Positions 1 through 7,176 of a DNA stretch of 64,000 nt are shown here, piece after piece. The DNA is taken from positions 1 to 64,000 of the forward strand of contig NZ_WVIC01000012.1 in assembly GCF_009939295.1 (NCBI RefSeq), read 5' to 3'. Below the pieces are notes generated by a model. That model saw only the letters and a program-made list of their open reading frames with translations, did not search any database and was not told the origin of the DNA. The stretch is from Petrachloros mirabilis ULC683 (GTDB taxonomy: Bacteria; Cyanobacteriota; Cyanobacteriia; Thermosynechococcales; Thermosynechococcaceae). The translations under genes and the position numbers were made by a program. Numbering within the stretch: position 1 is the first letter of the stretch; each line of letters opens with the position of its first letter.

Positions 1-38
1 AGTACTCGATTAGATATTTTTGCTAGTATGTAGTTTGC

Positions 39-566
39 ATGCTTAACAGCTTATTTCATAGTTTTCGCTCAGTTGAAGGTTTATTGGTCTTTTGGGCTAT
101 AGAGCATTATGGTAAACACATCTTCTTAAATGATAAGGGTGCTCCTCAGATTAAAAGTAGTATTAAACAAGTTTTGGATGCTTACTGGAAAGAAGTTAGT
201 TGTCGAAATCTACATTGGCTAAAAAGTCATGATCATGTAGGTCTTTTTAGTGCGAACTTATTTGATCTATTCAAAATAGCTAATCCAACTCTTAAAAGTG
301 ATCCCAATTTGTGTATTATTTGGGGGACTGCCAAGGATCAGCGTAATCAACAATTTCATCGTTTGTTAGGCTTGACAGAACCTGATTTATTTAAAGCCTG
401 GAGAGTTTATCAAAAAGGAAAACCAGAGGAGAATCGAAATGCATGGGAGCATAAAGTATTACAATGCCTCAATTCTATTTCTGGACAGAGCTACCCCTCA
501 TTGAAGGAAGCAAGCAAAATGGCAAGTTTGCATCAAGGCTTACTTAACGAGATTGATCAGTTATAA
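39..566 (+). CDS. HEPN-domain protein, C-terminal part (Csm6/Csx1-like)
   Basis: The 175-residue frame carries RNQQFH at about residues 102-107, which fits the HEPN RNase motif R-[NHD]-x3-H. An N-terminal helical stretch (SVEGLLVFWA) resembles the start of HEPN domains in Csm6/Csx1-type CRISPR effectors. Such proteins cut single-stranded RNA when a CARF domain binds cyclic oligoadenylate. No CARF domain is present here. The frame is closed upstream by TAG at 24-26, and the first bases read openly in another frame up to a stop at 31-33. The gene may therefore be a short HEPN protein, or the 3' part of a longer gene cut by a frameshift near the window edge. Base composition is much more AT-rich than the following genes, which suggests transfer. 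The HEPN motif is seen directly; the Csm6/Csx1 assignment is inferred. Confidence 0.55.
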   Translation: MLNSLFHSFRSVEGLLVFWAIEHYGKHIFLNDKGAPQIKSSIKQVLDAYWKEVSCRNLHWLKSHDHVGLFSANLFDLFKIANPTLKSDPNLCIIWGTAKDQRNQQFHRLLGLTEPDLFKAWRVYQKGKPEENRNAWEHKVLQCLNSISGQSYPSLKEASKMASLHQGLLNEIDQL

Positions 567-728
567 ATTCTGCATAAGTTGCCTCTAATCATCCTCATCC
601 ATCACCTTCATAAGCCGGACATCAGCTTGCTTCTGAAGCGCGATCGCCTCTCTCCCCTCACCAGTTACCTGCACTTGATGCTCTGATCTACCCTGGGATG
701 AAGGCATCGGGTGTGTCACAATCCTGAA

Positions 729-1637
729 ATGGCTAAAAACCCCTTTGACTCATTTTCTAAGCAGCTGCTTGAGGAGATCCTGTCTCCCTACGGAGCGGTC
801 GAAGTGAGCCGTGAAGTCCCTGGCGAATCACAATTTGTGGACGTCTATTTTGAGCCATCTTCACAGACCGCGATCACTCCCACAGAGCTAGAGCTATTAG
901 GGCGTATTGCCCAAACATCTTGCCTGTTGGAGCCGTTTCGCAATCAGCCAACACCCTCAGAAGTCCGTAGTTGTCTGCTGAAGCTCTATCAGGTTCACGG
1001 AGACTACCAGCGCAAAGCCAGACGGGAAAAAGAAGCCATTCTGGAAAATGACCTGCCCTATCTTTGGATATTGGCCTCATCTGCTTCAGAGAACCTACTC
1101 AATGGGTTTGGCTTTTCTGCAAACCATGACTGGCCTTCAGGGGTGTATTTTCTTCATCCGTCTCTCAGGACGGCCATCATTTCTATCAATCAGCTTCCGC
1201 GTAATGAAGAAACGCTCTTTTTGCGACTGCTGGGCAAAGGCCAGACCCAGAAGCAGGCGGTCAATGAAGTGATTGGGTTTGAGGCTGGGGATTCAAGGCG
1301 GTCGGCTATACTAAGACTATTAGCATCATGGAAAATCAGCCTTGAGATTACAGGTGAAACTGAAGCAGAAGAGGAGCTGATGATGGTTTTGACACAAGCC
1401 TATCTGGAATGGGAACAACAGACGGAACAGCGTGGACGTCAAGAAGGTGAACAGGCAGGCGAAGTACGGCTAGTCCTGCGCCAACTTACTCGCCGTATCG
1501 GTGACATTTCTCCAGACGTGCGATCGCAAGTTCAAGCGTTATCTCTCGCTCAGCTAGAGTCCTTGGGAGAAGCCCTCCTAGATTTCTTCACACCCAGCGA
1601 TTTAGAGTCCTGGCTGGCCAGCAATGTAGCAGGCTAA
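729..1637 (+). CDS. DUF4351 domain protein (cyanobacterial Rpn/PD-(D/E)XK-like group)
   Basis: About 302 residues. The C-terminal 55 residues (LTRRIGDISPDVRSQVQALS and onward to a LESLGEALLDFF block) match the DUF4351 pattern. That domain ends many cyanobacterial proteins related to Rpn/transposase_31-type nucleases. The N-terminal two thirds are typical of this group, with a DVYFEP segment near residue 40 and a long acidic helical region, but I do not see a complete nuclease active site. The ATG at 729 (MAKNPFDSF) is preferred over the upstream in-frame GTG at 711 because family members begin near this motif. It stands alone, with an AT-rich HEPN gene upstream and an acetyltransferase relic downstream. 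Function is unknown. Confidence 0.75.
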   Translation: MAKNPFDSFSKQLLEEILSPYGAVEVSREVPGESQFVDVYFEPSSQTAITPTELELLGRIAQTSCLLEPFRNQPTPSEVRSCLLKLYQVHGDYQRKARREKEAILENDLPYLWILASSASENLLNGFGFSANHDWPSGVYFLHPSLRTAIISINQLPRNEETLFLRLLGKGQTQKQAVNEVIGFEAGDSRRSAILRLLASWKISLEITGETEAEEELMMVLTQAYLEWEQQTEQRGRQEGEQAGEVRLVLRQLTRRIGDISPDVRSQVQALSLAQLESLGEALLDFFTPSDLESWLASNVAG

Positions 1638-1689
1638 AACCAAGCTCCAGCAGTGATCGCCCCGTTCACCCCTCTTCCATCGCCTCCAA

Positions 1690-1817
1690 AGACTAGGCTT
1701 CAGCTTGCTTCTGTAGATGCTTTGCGCGATCAAGTACAGCCACCAATCTCACTTGTCGCCGAGGACAACGGCACAATTGTAGGGCACATCATGTTTTCGC
1801 CCCTTTCGCTGAACCTG
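1690..1817 (+). pseudogene. GNAT acetyltransferase relic
   Basis: A plus-strand frame reads PPISLVAEDNGTIVGHIMFS, the conserved beta-strand block of small GNAT N-acetyltransferases (usually SLVAE-x-G-x-IVGHI-x-FSPV). The acetyl-CoA pyrophosphate loop and everything after it are missing. The frame runs directly into the 3' end of leuS on the opposite strand and then stops. I read this as a truncated remnant, not a working gene. An intact family member is about 160-170 residues long. Confidence 0.6.
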
Positions 1818-4379
1818 TCACCCTGCCAGTACAAAGTTAATCAGTTTACTCGGTACCACAATCACCTTTTTCACGGTTTTCCTTGTTAGGTATCGTTGCC
1901 CCACCTCCGAGTCGCGGGCGAGCTGCTCCAATGCCTCGCGACTGGCGCTAGCCGGGGCCTGAATGGTGCCCCGCGTCTTGCCCATAATTTGAATCACTAG
2001 GGTGATTTCATCCACAACCAGGGCGGCTGGATCCACCTGGGGCCAGGACTGTTGATGTACCGAGTCGGGATGTCCGAGATGGTGCCACAGTTCCTCGGCA
2101 ATGTGGGGGGCAAAGGGAGCCAGGAGCTTCAGCAGAGTTTCAATGCCCTCGGCATACACCGGGGAGGTGACACAGTTAGCGTCTGCCAGGGCATTGCTGA
2201 GCTTCATCAGCTCGGAAACAGCGGTATTGAACTGATAGTCGTCTTGCAGGTCTGCGGTGATCGCCTGGATGGCGGTATGGATGGCGCGGCGCAAGTCCTT
2301 TTCCTCTTTGGATAGGGATGGGGACTGGGTCGTACCTGGGGGTTGAACCTCCGTGACCAGCCGCCAAATTCGATTCAAAAAGCGGAACTGCCCTTCCACA
2401 TCGGCCACATCCCACTCCAGGTCTTTTTCGGGGGGCGCTTTGAACAAAATAAACATGCGGGCCGTATCAGCTCCATACTTTTCAATTACTTCAGTAGGAG
2501 CAACGCCGTTGTATTTGGATTTGGACATGGTCTGATAGGACACGGTCAGGGCTTCCCCGGTGTCTGGATCTTTGGGGTCAGCCGGATCAACCAGATGAGA
2601 AGGGATAAAGCGATCTTTGCCCGATTTGTTGGGGTTCATGTAGGTTAATCCCTGCACCATCCCCTGGGTCAGCAGGCGCTGGAAGGGCTCGTCAAAGCTG
2701 AGGAGGCCGCGATCGCGCAGCACCTTGGTAAAAAAGCGCGAGTACAGCAGATGCAAAATCGCGTGCTCAATGCCACCCACATATTGATCCACCGGCATCC
2801 AATCATTGGTCTGGGCAGGATCAAACACCTGCTCGGGATTTTGGGCGTCTGGGTAACGCAGGTAATACCAGGAGGAATCAATAAAAGTATCCATAGTATC
2901 CGTTTCCCGCTGAGCCGGCGTGCCACAGGTAGGGCAAGGCACATTGCGCCAGGACTCTAACTGAGCCAGGGGGGAGGCACCCCGCCCGGTCAAATCCACA
3001 TCTTCGGGCAACTGTACTGGCAGATCTGCCTCGGGGACAGGCACCACCCCACACTGGGGGCAATGAATCACCGGAATGGGAGCCCCCCAGTAGCGTTGCC
3101 GCGAAATCAACCAGTCTCGCAATCGGTATTGGATGCGGGCTTTGCCCCAGTCCTGGGCTTCGGCTTTAGCAATCATGGCCTGCTTGGCCAGGGGCGACGG
3201 CAGCCCGTCAAATTCACCGGAGTTGACCAGCACCCCTGCATCTGTAAACGCCTCGGTCAAAAGCGTATCGGCGTTGCCGCCCTCGGGCACAATGACGGTT
3301 TGAATCGTCAGGTCATTGTCCTGAGCAAACTTGAAGTCGCGGGTGTCATGGGCAGGCACCCCCATCACCGCTCCAGTCCCGTACTCATAGAGTACATAGT
3401 CAGCAATCCAGATGGGAATTTCCTGTCCCGTGAAGGGATTCACCGCTTTCCCACCCGTGGGAATGCCGCGTTTGGGCTGATCTTCAGCGGTGCGGTCTAG
3501 CTCGCTCTGAGCCGCCACTTCTTGAATAAAAACATCCACCGCTGCCCTTTGATCAGGGGTGGTGATCTGCAAGGTCAGAGGATGCTCGGGAGCCAACACC
3601 ACATAGGTGACCCCATGCACTGTATCCGGTCGGGTGGTAAACACGCCAATGGCTGTGTCCATCCCCACAACCGGAAACTCTAAATATGCCCCCACGGACT
3701 TGCCAATCCAGTTAGCCTGCATCAGCTTCACCCGCTCCGGCCAGCCCGTTAGCGTATCGAGATCATTCAATAACTGCTCAGCATAGTCGGTGATCTTCAA
3801 GAACCACTGCCGCAGCAGTTTGCGCTCCACTTTAGCCCCCGAGCGCCAGGAACGACCTTCGCTGTCAACTTGCTCATTGGCCAGCACGGTTTGATCCACC
3901 GGATCCCAGTTCACCGCTGATTCTTTCTGGTAGGCTAGTCCTGCTGCCAGAAATTGCAAAAAGATCCACTGCGTCCATCGGTAATAGTCCGGTGAACAGG
4001 TGGCCAGTTCACAGTTCCAGTCGTAGGACAGCCCCAGTCGCTTCAACTCCTGACGCATCTGGGCAATATTTTGGTAGGTCCACTGGGCTGGATGAACCCC
4101 CCGATCAATAGCGGCATTTTCAGCGGGCAGGCCAAAGGCATCCCAGCCCATGGGGTGCAGCACGCGATAGCCCTGCATCCGCTTGGCACGGGCGATGACA
4201 TCGGTAATGGTGTAGTTGCGCACATGGCCCATGTGCAGATTGCCCGAAGGATAGGGAAACATCGACAGGGCATAGAATTTGGGCTGCTCTGAGGAAGCAG
4301 GGGTCTGATCTAGGCCCTGCTCTGCCCAAACTTGCTGCCATCGAGTTTCAATTGCTTCGGGTTGGTAACGAGACTCCAC
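1818..4379 (-). CDS. leuS: Leucyl-tRNA synthetase
   Basis: Class I aminoacyl-tRNA synthetase that charges tRNA-Leu in the cytoplasm. It shows the HIGH-type motif in [16 protein letters not shown], the KMSKS motif as [12 protein letters not shown], and an editing (CP1) domain with TTRPDT and the [12 protein letters not shown] block. Length is about 853 residues, normal for bacterial LeuS. A longer frame begins with ATG at 4409. The GTG at 4379 (reading [11 protein letters not shown]) fits the family start and is preceded by an AGGAG ribosome site eight bases upstream, so I chose GTG. The gene is divergent from tRNA-Val. Confidence 0.97.
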   Translation of the reverse strand: MESRYQPEAIETRWQQVWAEQGLDQTPASSEQPKFYALSMFPYPSGNLHMGHVRNYTITDVIARAKRMQGYRVLHPMGWDAFGLPAENAAIDRGVHPAQWTYQNIAQMRQELKRLGLSYDWNCELATCSPDYYRWTQWIFLQFLAAGLAYQKESAVNWDPVDQTVLANEQVDSEGRSWRSGAKVERKLLRQWFLKITDYAEQLLNDLDTLTGWPERVKLMQANWIGKSVGAYLEFPVVGMDTAIGVFTTRPDTVHGVTYVVLAPEHPLTLQITTPDQRAAVDVFIQEVAAQSELDRTAEDQPKRGIPTGGKAVNPFTGQEIPIWIADYVLYEYGTGAVMGVPAHDTRDFKFAQDNDLTIQTVIVPEGGNADTLLTEAFTDAGVLVNSGEFDGLPSPLAKQAMIAKAEAQDWGKARIQYRLRDWLISRQRYWGAPIPVIHCPQCGVVPVPEADLPVQLPEDVDLTGRGASPLAQLESWRNVPCPTCGTPAQRETDTMDTFIDSSWYYLRYPDAQNPEQVFDPAQTNDWMPVDQYVGGIEHAILHLLYSRFFTKVLRDRGLLSFDEPFQRLLTQGMVQGLTYMNPNKSGKDRFIPSHLVDPADPKDPDTGEALTVSYQTMSKSKYNGVAPTEVIEKYGADTARMFILFKAPPEKDLEWDVADVEGQFRFLNRIWRLVTEVQPPGTTQSPSLSKEEKDLRRAIHTAIQAITADLQDDYQFNTAVSELMKLSNALADANCVTSPVYAEGIETLLKLLAPFAPHIAEELWHHLGHPDSVHQQSWPQVDPAALVVDEITLVIQIMGKTRGTIQAPASASREALEQLARDSEVGQRYLTRKTVKKVIVVPSKLINFVLAG

Positions 4380-4485
4380 AACCAATACTCCTGAGGACTG
4401 CTTCCACATTCTAAAGAATTTCGGGTCAATCTCCGGGCAAATTTGCCAGGGGGATTCAGCCTGTGCTACGTTAATATATCGCTAC

Positions 4486-4559
4486 GGACGCATAGCTCAG
4501 TTGGTTAGAGCACCACGTTGACATCGTGGGGGTCACTGGTTCGAGTCCAGTTGTGTCCA
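4486..4559 (+). tRNA. tRNA-Val(GAC)
   Basis: The acceptor stem GGACGCA pairs with TGTGTCC. The D-arm region is AGCTCAGTTGGTTAGAGC. The anticodon stem CCACG/CGTGG encloses the loop TTGACAT with anticodon GAC, and the T-arm loop is TTCGAGT. Length is 74 bases with discriminator A and no encoded CCA. Its 3' 48 bases are repeated 1.84 kb downstream. Confidence 0.95.
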
Positions 4560-4941
4560 TTGGTTGGGGAATCATAAGACAGCGGCATGACTCATAGTAA
4601 TGGCACCCATGAGGCATGGACAGAGAATCTGAACATCCTGACGGAACAGATCGGCAGGCTCACGGAGGTTGTCACCGTTGGTTTTGCCGAGATGAGAAGT
4701 GGCATCGGTGACCTCAAGGATGGCATTAGTGACCTCAAGGATGGCATTAGTGACCTCAAGGATGGCATCAGTGACCTCAAGGATGGCATGGGGCATCTCA
4801 GCGATGGTATGGATGATCTGAAGGCACTGGCTCGGGAACAGTCCGAGACCAGTAAGCGCCAGGAGCAGAATATATCTCGTCTGGTTGATACAGTGTCCCG
4901 TCAAGCTGAGATTGTTGAGGGACTCATTCGCGATCGCAGAT
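4512..4941 (+). repeat. Duplicated unit, copy 1 (tRNA-Val 3' half + coiled-coil gene)
   Basis: From 4512, inside the anticodon stem of tRNA-Val, to the stop codon of the coiled-coil gene, the sequence is nearly identical to 6351-6759. The copies differ by one 21-bp unit and a handful of substitutions. Identity ends abruptly on both sides: upstream at the base before ACCACGTTGAC and downstream just after GATCGCAGATAGCC. Confidence 0.9.
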
Positions 4942-4943
4942 AG
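4587..4943 (+). CDS. Heptad-repeat coiled-coil protein, copy 1
   Basis: 118 residues, almost wholly alpha-helical, with no membrane segment. The N-terminal block LNILTEQIGRLTEVVTVGF recurs in a second copy at 6426. A related block (LDILADQVGRLTEGL) occurs in the gene at 12074, so these form one paralogous family in the window. Residues about 42-69 are four copies of the seven-residue unit DLKDGIS or variants, encoded by a 21-bp tandem repeat. The protein should form a parallel coiled coil. It starts 27 bases after tRNA-Val and may be co-transcribed with it. Function is unknown. Open frames on the opposite strand are byproducts of the repeats. Confidence 0.65.
   Translation: MTHSNGTHEAWTENLNILTEQIGRLTEVVTVGFAEMRSGIGDLKDGISDLKDGISDLKDGISDLKDGMGHLSDGMDDLKALAREQSETSKRQEQNISRLVDTVSRQAEIVEGLIRDRR
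4710..4793 (+). repeat. 21-bp tandem repeat, 4 units
   Basis: Four consecutive 21-bp units, consensus GACCTCAAGGATGGCATTAG plus T, each encoding one seven-residue coiled-coil heptad. The last unit is divergent (ends GGGG). The paralogous copy at 6549-6611 has three units, so unit number varies. Confidence 0.93.
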
Positions 4944-4981
4944 CCAGACCAGAGGAACTTTCCCCCAGGTTTGGGTGAAAT

Positions 4982-5335
4982 TCAGGCAAGCTTAGCGATC
5001 AAATCGGCTTTGCGATCCTTCCCTCGGTAGGCAATTCCGGTAGCCTTGCAGCGACGACGCAGCTCCTTAACGGTGAGGGCTGCCAAGTTTTCCTTGGGCG
5101 ACCCTGGGGGAACTGCTGGGGCAAAGGTGCCACAGGCAGGCAGCGGCGCATCCCCGCCGAAGACATCCCAGGGCATCAGCAACCCGGCAATCTTGACTGG
5201 GGGCAGAATCAAACCCCCGTCCACAATCTCAGGCATGGGGGGCGTCGTAGCGGCCATCCACACTTCGTAGTGGGCGTAGAAGCACTCGGCTGTGTCGTAG
5301 CCAAAGGCAATAACGCCGGTGCAGGTTGCAGGCAT
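4982..5335 (-). CDS. SAP/HeH-like motif protein
   Basis: 117 residues. The C-terminal 35 residues (LTVKELRRRCKATGIAYRGK followed by DRKADLIAKLA) match the helix-extended-helix SAP or Rho-N-like motif, which usually binds nucleic acid. The N-terminal 80 residues are rich in proline and glycine with no domain I recognise. The gene is divergent from the ribbon-helix-helix-like gene at 5387, with only 51 bases between the two starts. Shared or mutual regulation is possible. Role unknown; the SAP-like motif is the only functional hint. Confidence 0.65.
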   Translation of the reverse strand: MPATCTGVIAFGYDTAECFYAHYEVWMAATTPPMPEIVDGGLILPPVKIAGLLMPWDVFGGDAPLPACGTFAPAVPPGSPKENLAALTVKELRRRCKATGIAYRGKDRKADLIAKLA

Positions 5336-5386
5336 GGCTTATGCCTGTAGTATTAAGGGTAGTCATTAATTGCAGGATGCCCAGCA

Positions 5387-5614
5387 ATGCCCAAAGGAAA
5401 CCCTAACCCGGTTGCGCCACCAAAGTTTGTCGCGGCTCGGTTCAAGCCACAGGGGGTAGTTGATGAACCCCTTGCAGATGTCGCTGTTCAAGTCAGGCTC
5501 ACAGAGTCTATCGATGCTCTAGTGCGATCGCTACCCAACCGGTCAGCATGGCTTCGGCGCGTCATTACCGAAGCAGCAGAACGTGAGCTGACGGGCAAGG
5601 AGGGTGAGGCGTGA
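5387..5614 (+). CDS. Ribbon-helix-helix-like small protein
   Basis: 75 residues, first gene of a translationally coupled trio (5387, 5611, 5970). The segment VAVQVRLTESIDALVRSLP followed by RSAWLRRVITEAAERELTG has the layout of a CopG/Arc ribbon-helix-helix fold: one beta strand, then two helices. The MPKGNPNP N-terminus is common in cyanobacterial proteins of this type. It probably binds DNA and may regulate its own operon or the divergent SAP gene. No toxin partner of a known family follows. Its stop overlaps the next start as GTGA. Confidence 0.65.
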   Translation: MPKGNPNPVAPPKFVAARFKPQGVVDEPLADVAVQVRLTESIDALVRSLPNRSAWLRRVITEAAERELTGKEGEA

Positions 5615-5973
5615 CCCAAGCTACCGATAGTGAGATTCGTGAAATCCGAGACTTAATCCTTGGCTTAGACAAAAAGATAGACAGCCTTGATAAACGATTC
5701 GAAGTCTCCCAAACCAGAACTGATGAGCGCTTCAACAGTATTGATGAGCGCTTCAACAGTATTGATGAGCGCTTCAACAGTATTGATGAGCGCTTCAGTG
5801 CATTGAACACCCAATTGTCGGACTTCAAAAAGACGACTGACACCCAGCTTGCAGACATTAGAACCCAGTTGAGATCTCAAGACAATCGACTGTGGACGTT
5901 TGTTACTGCTCTCGTCCTGGCGCTGGTGGGGTTGCTGTCTAAGCTGGCATTCTTCCCCGGGGACACCCCATGA
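5611..5973 (+). CDS. Coiled-coil protein with C-terminal membrane anchor
   Basis: 120 residues. Residues 1-85 are a charged heptad-patterned helix with three perfect and one imperfect copies of the unit DERFNSI. Residues about 94-112 (LWTFVTALVLALVGLLSKLA) are a single transmembrane helix, so the long coiled coil should lie in the cytoplasm with a tail anchor. It starts with GTG overlapping the previous stop by four bases, and its own stop overlaps the next ATG (ATGA). It resembles small cyanobacterial tail-anchored coiled-coil proteins often annotated as hypothetical. Function unknown. Confidence 0.65.
   Translation: MTQATDSEIREIRDLILGLDKKIDSLDKRFEVSQTRTDERFNSIDERFNSIDERFNSIDERFSALNTQLSDFKKTTDTQLADIRTQLRSQDNRLWTFVTALVLALVGLLSKLAFFPGDTP
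5722..5805 (+). repeat. 21-bp tandem repeat, 3 perfect + 1 degenerate unit
   Basis: Units GATGAGCGCTTCAACAGTAT plus T at 5722, 5743 and 5764 are identical. The fourth at 5785 is divergent. Each unit encodes one heptad of the coiled coil. Confidence 0.93.
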
Positions 5974-6278
5974 CATCAACGCCTGATCGAGAACCAAGCC
6001 TCCAAGACTTGGCCAACGGCTTGGAGCAGCTCAGGAATGAAATCAAACGGCTATCAAGTGACCTGGAGCAATCCCAGGCATGGCAAGGACGTTTTGCTTC
6101 TGACATTGAGCAGTCTCAGAAGTGGCAAGAGCGCTTTGCCTCTGACATCGAGCAGTCCCAGAAGTGGCAAGATCGTACCTGGGATGTTGTGAAGTGGGTT
6201 GGGGGTATCAGTGCTGGGTTAGCCATTGGTGCTGCGATCGCACTCGTGGGGATTGTCCTCAAACAAGCTTCGGGTTGA
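5970..6278 (+). CDS. Coiled-coil protein with C-terminal membrane anchor
   Basis: 102 residues, last gene of the coupled trio. It opens with MTSTPDREPSLQDLANGL, nearly the same as the gene at 6800, so the two are paralogues in their N-termini. The middle contains a 14-residue repeat (QSQKWQERFASDIE) in about 2.5 copies, encoded by 42-bp units, that is, two heptads each. Residues about 76-97 (GGISAGLAIGAAIALVGIVL) form a C-terminal transmembrane helix. ATG overlaps the preceding stop as ATGA. It may assemble with the tail-anchored protein before it. Function unknown. Confidence 0.65.
   Translation: MTSTPDREPSLQDLANGLEQLRNEIKRLSSDLEQSQAWQGRFASDIEQSQKWQERFASDIEQSQKWQDRTWDVVKWVGGISAGLAIGAAIALVGIVLKQASG
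6069..6176 (+). repeat. 42-bp tandem repeat, about 2.5 units
   Basis: Imperfect 42-bp units start at 6069 and 6111, and a partial unit starts at 6153. Each encodes 14 residues (two heptads). The second unit and the partial unit are more alike than the first. Confidence 0.8.
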
Positions 6279-6350
6279 CCACCTCATGTCCACTGCTTTA
6301 TTGAGAATCCTTGAAAGCGTTGAAAGTAGGCTTCTCTGGAAGGGGTGGGT

Positions 6351-6398
6351 ACCACGTTGACATCGTGGGGGTCACTGGTTCGAGTCCAGTTGTGTCCA
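6351..6398 (+). pseudogene. tRNA-Val(GAC) 3' half (duplicated fragment)
   Basis: 48 bases identical to positions 4512-4559 of tRNA-Val, from inside the 5' anticodon stem to the discriminator. The D arm and 5' acceptor strand are absent, so it cannot fold as a tRNA. The copy continues into the downstream gene. Confidence 0.93.
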
Positions 6399-6425
6399 TT
6401 GGTTGGGGAATCATAAGACAGCGGC

Positions 6426-6761
6426 ATGACTCATAGTAATGGCACCCATGAGGCATGGACAGAGAATCTGAACATCCTGACGGAACAGATCGGCAGGCTC
6501 ACGGAGGTTGTCACCGTTGGTTTTGCCGAGATGAGAAGTGGCATCGGTGACCTCAAGGATGGCATTAGTGACCTCAAGGATGGCATCAGTGACCTTAAGG
6601 ATGGCATGGGGAATCTCAGAGATGGTATGGATGATCTGAAGGCACTGGCTCGGGAACAGTCTGAGACCAGTAAGCGCCAGGAGCAGAATATATCTCGTCT
6701 GGTTGATACGGTGTCCCGTCAAGCTGAGATTGTTGAGGGACTCATTCGCGATCGCAGATAG
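6426..6761 (+). CDS. Heptad-repeat coiled-coil protein, copy 2
   Basis: 111 residues, identical to the 4587 protein over most of its length but one heptad shorter (three DLKDGIS-type units). NLRDG replaces HLSDG after the repeats. It follows the tRNA-Val fragment at the same distance as copy 1 follows the real tRNA. Downstream lies a gene (6800) whose N-terminus matches the gene at 5970, so the coiled-coil and anchored proteins recur as partners. Function unknown. Confidence 0.65.
   Translation: MTHSNGTHEAWTENLNILTEQIGRLTEVVTVGFAEMRSGIGDLKDGISDLKDGISDLKDGMGNLRDGMDDLKALAREQSETSKRQEQNISRLVDTVSRQAEIVEGLIRDRR
6549..6611 (+). repeat. 21-bp tandem repeat, 3 units
   Basis: Three units of the same 21-bp repeat as at 4710-4793, one unit fewer. 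The last unit begins GACCTTAAGG. Confidence 0.93.
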
Positions 6762-6799
6762 CCTGATACCTCCCCCAAACTCCAGCCAGGAAGCACCCC

Positions 6800-7096
6800 A
6801 TGACCTCAACACCTGATCGAGAACCAACGCTTCAAGACCTAGCCAACGGTCTAAAGCAACTCATTAGCGATCAGCAATCCACCAATGAACGGCTAAGGGC
6901 GCTAACCAAAGATCTTGAAATCTCCAATAGCCGCATGGATAAGTGGGAAAAACGATTTTTCCAGTTATCCAGGGACAACCTCATCATTGCCAGAACAGTC
7001 ATTATTGCTGCTGCCAGCGTTGTGATTCTGGGTAGCGTCCTAGACAAGGCTGAAGTGCTGATTTTAGGGCTGGCAAGACTGCTGGGAAAGGCATAG
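6800..7096 (+). CDS. Coiled-coil protein with C-terminal membrane helix
   Basis: 98 residues. The N-terminus MTSTPDREPTLQDLANGLKQ is nearly that of the 5970 gene. After it comes a different charged helix without the 14-residue repeat, then a hydrophobic helix at about 66-92 (TVIIAAASVVILGSVL). It begins 38 bases after copy 2 of the coiled-coil gene, so the two are probably co-transcribed. Function unknown; likely a tail-anchored partner of the preceding coiled-coil protein. Confidence 0.6.
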   Translation: MTSTPDREPTLQDLANGLKQLISDQQSTNERLRALTKDLEISNSRMDKWEKRFFQLSRDNLIIARTVIIAAASVVILGSVLDKAEVLILGLARLLGKA

Positions 7097-7176
7097 ATCC
7101 AGCGTCACTGATGAGGTGATGCTTCGCAATCTTCCCGCAGGTGATTTTATAAGTTGCCAGAATCATTACTCCAGTT

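Larger units (their letters stand above)
6351..6759 (+). repeat. Duplicated unit, copy 2
   Basis: Second copy of the 4512-4941 unit. It lacks one 21-bp heptad unit and carries a few substitutions, for example GGGGAATCTCAG against GGGGCATCTCAG. The first bases before the identity (GGGGTGGGT) are unrelated to the tRNA 5' half. Confidence 0.9.

Noticed and set aside
1-566. CRISPR array near the HEPN gene
   Set aside because: No regularly spaced direct repeats are visible in the first kilobase.
1653-1889. Complete gene at 1653-1889
   Set aside because: Only the central GNAT block is recognisable; the rest runs antisense into leuS.
4572-4904. Minus-strand open frames opposite the heptad-repeat genes (also 6411-6827 and 5565-5858)
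   Set aside because: Repeats keep both strands open; the plus-strand proteins have coiled-coil character and paralogues, the minus-strand ones do not.
4512-6398. Active integrative element at tRNA-Val
   Set aside because: No integrase, and the second copy includes a gene beyond the tRNA fragment, which simple attL/attR does not explain.
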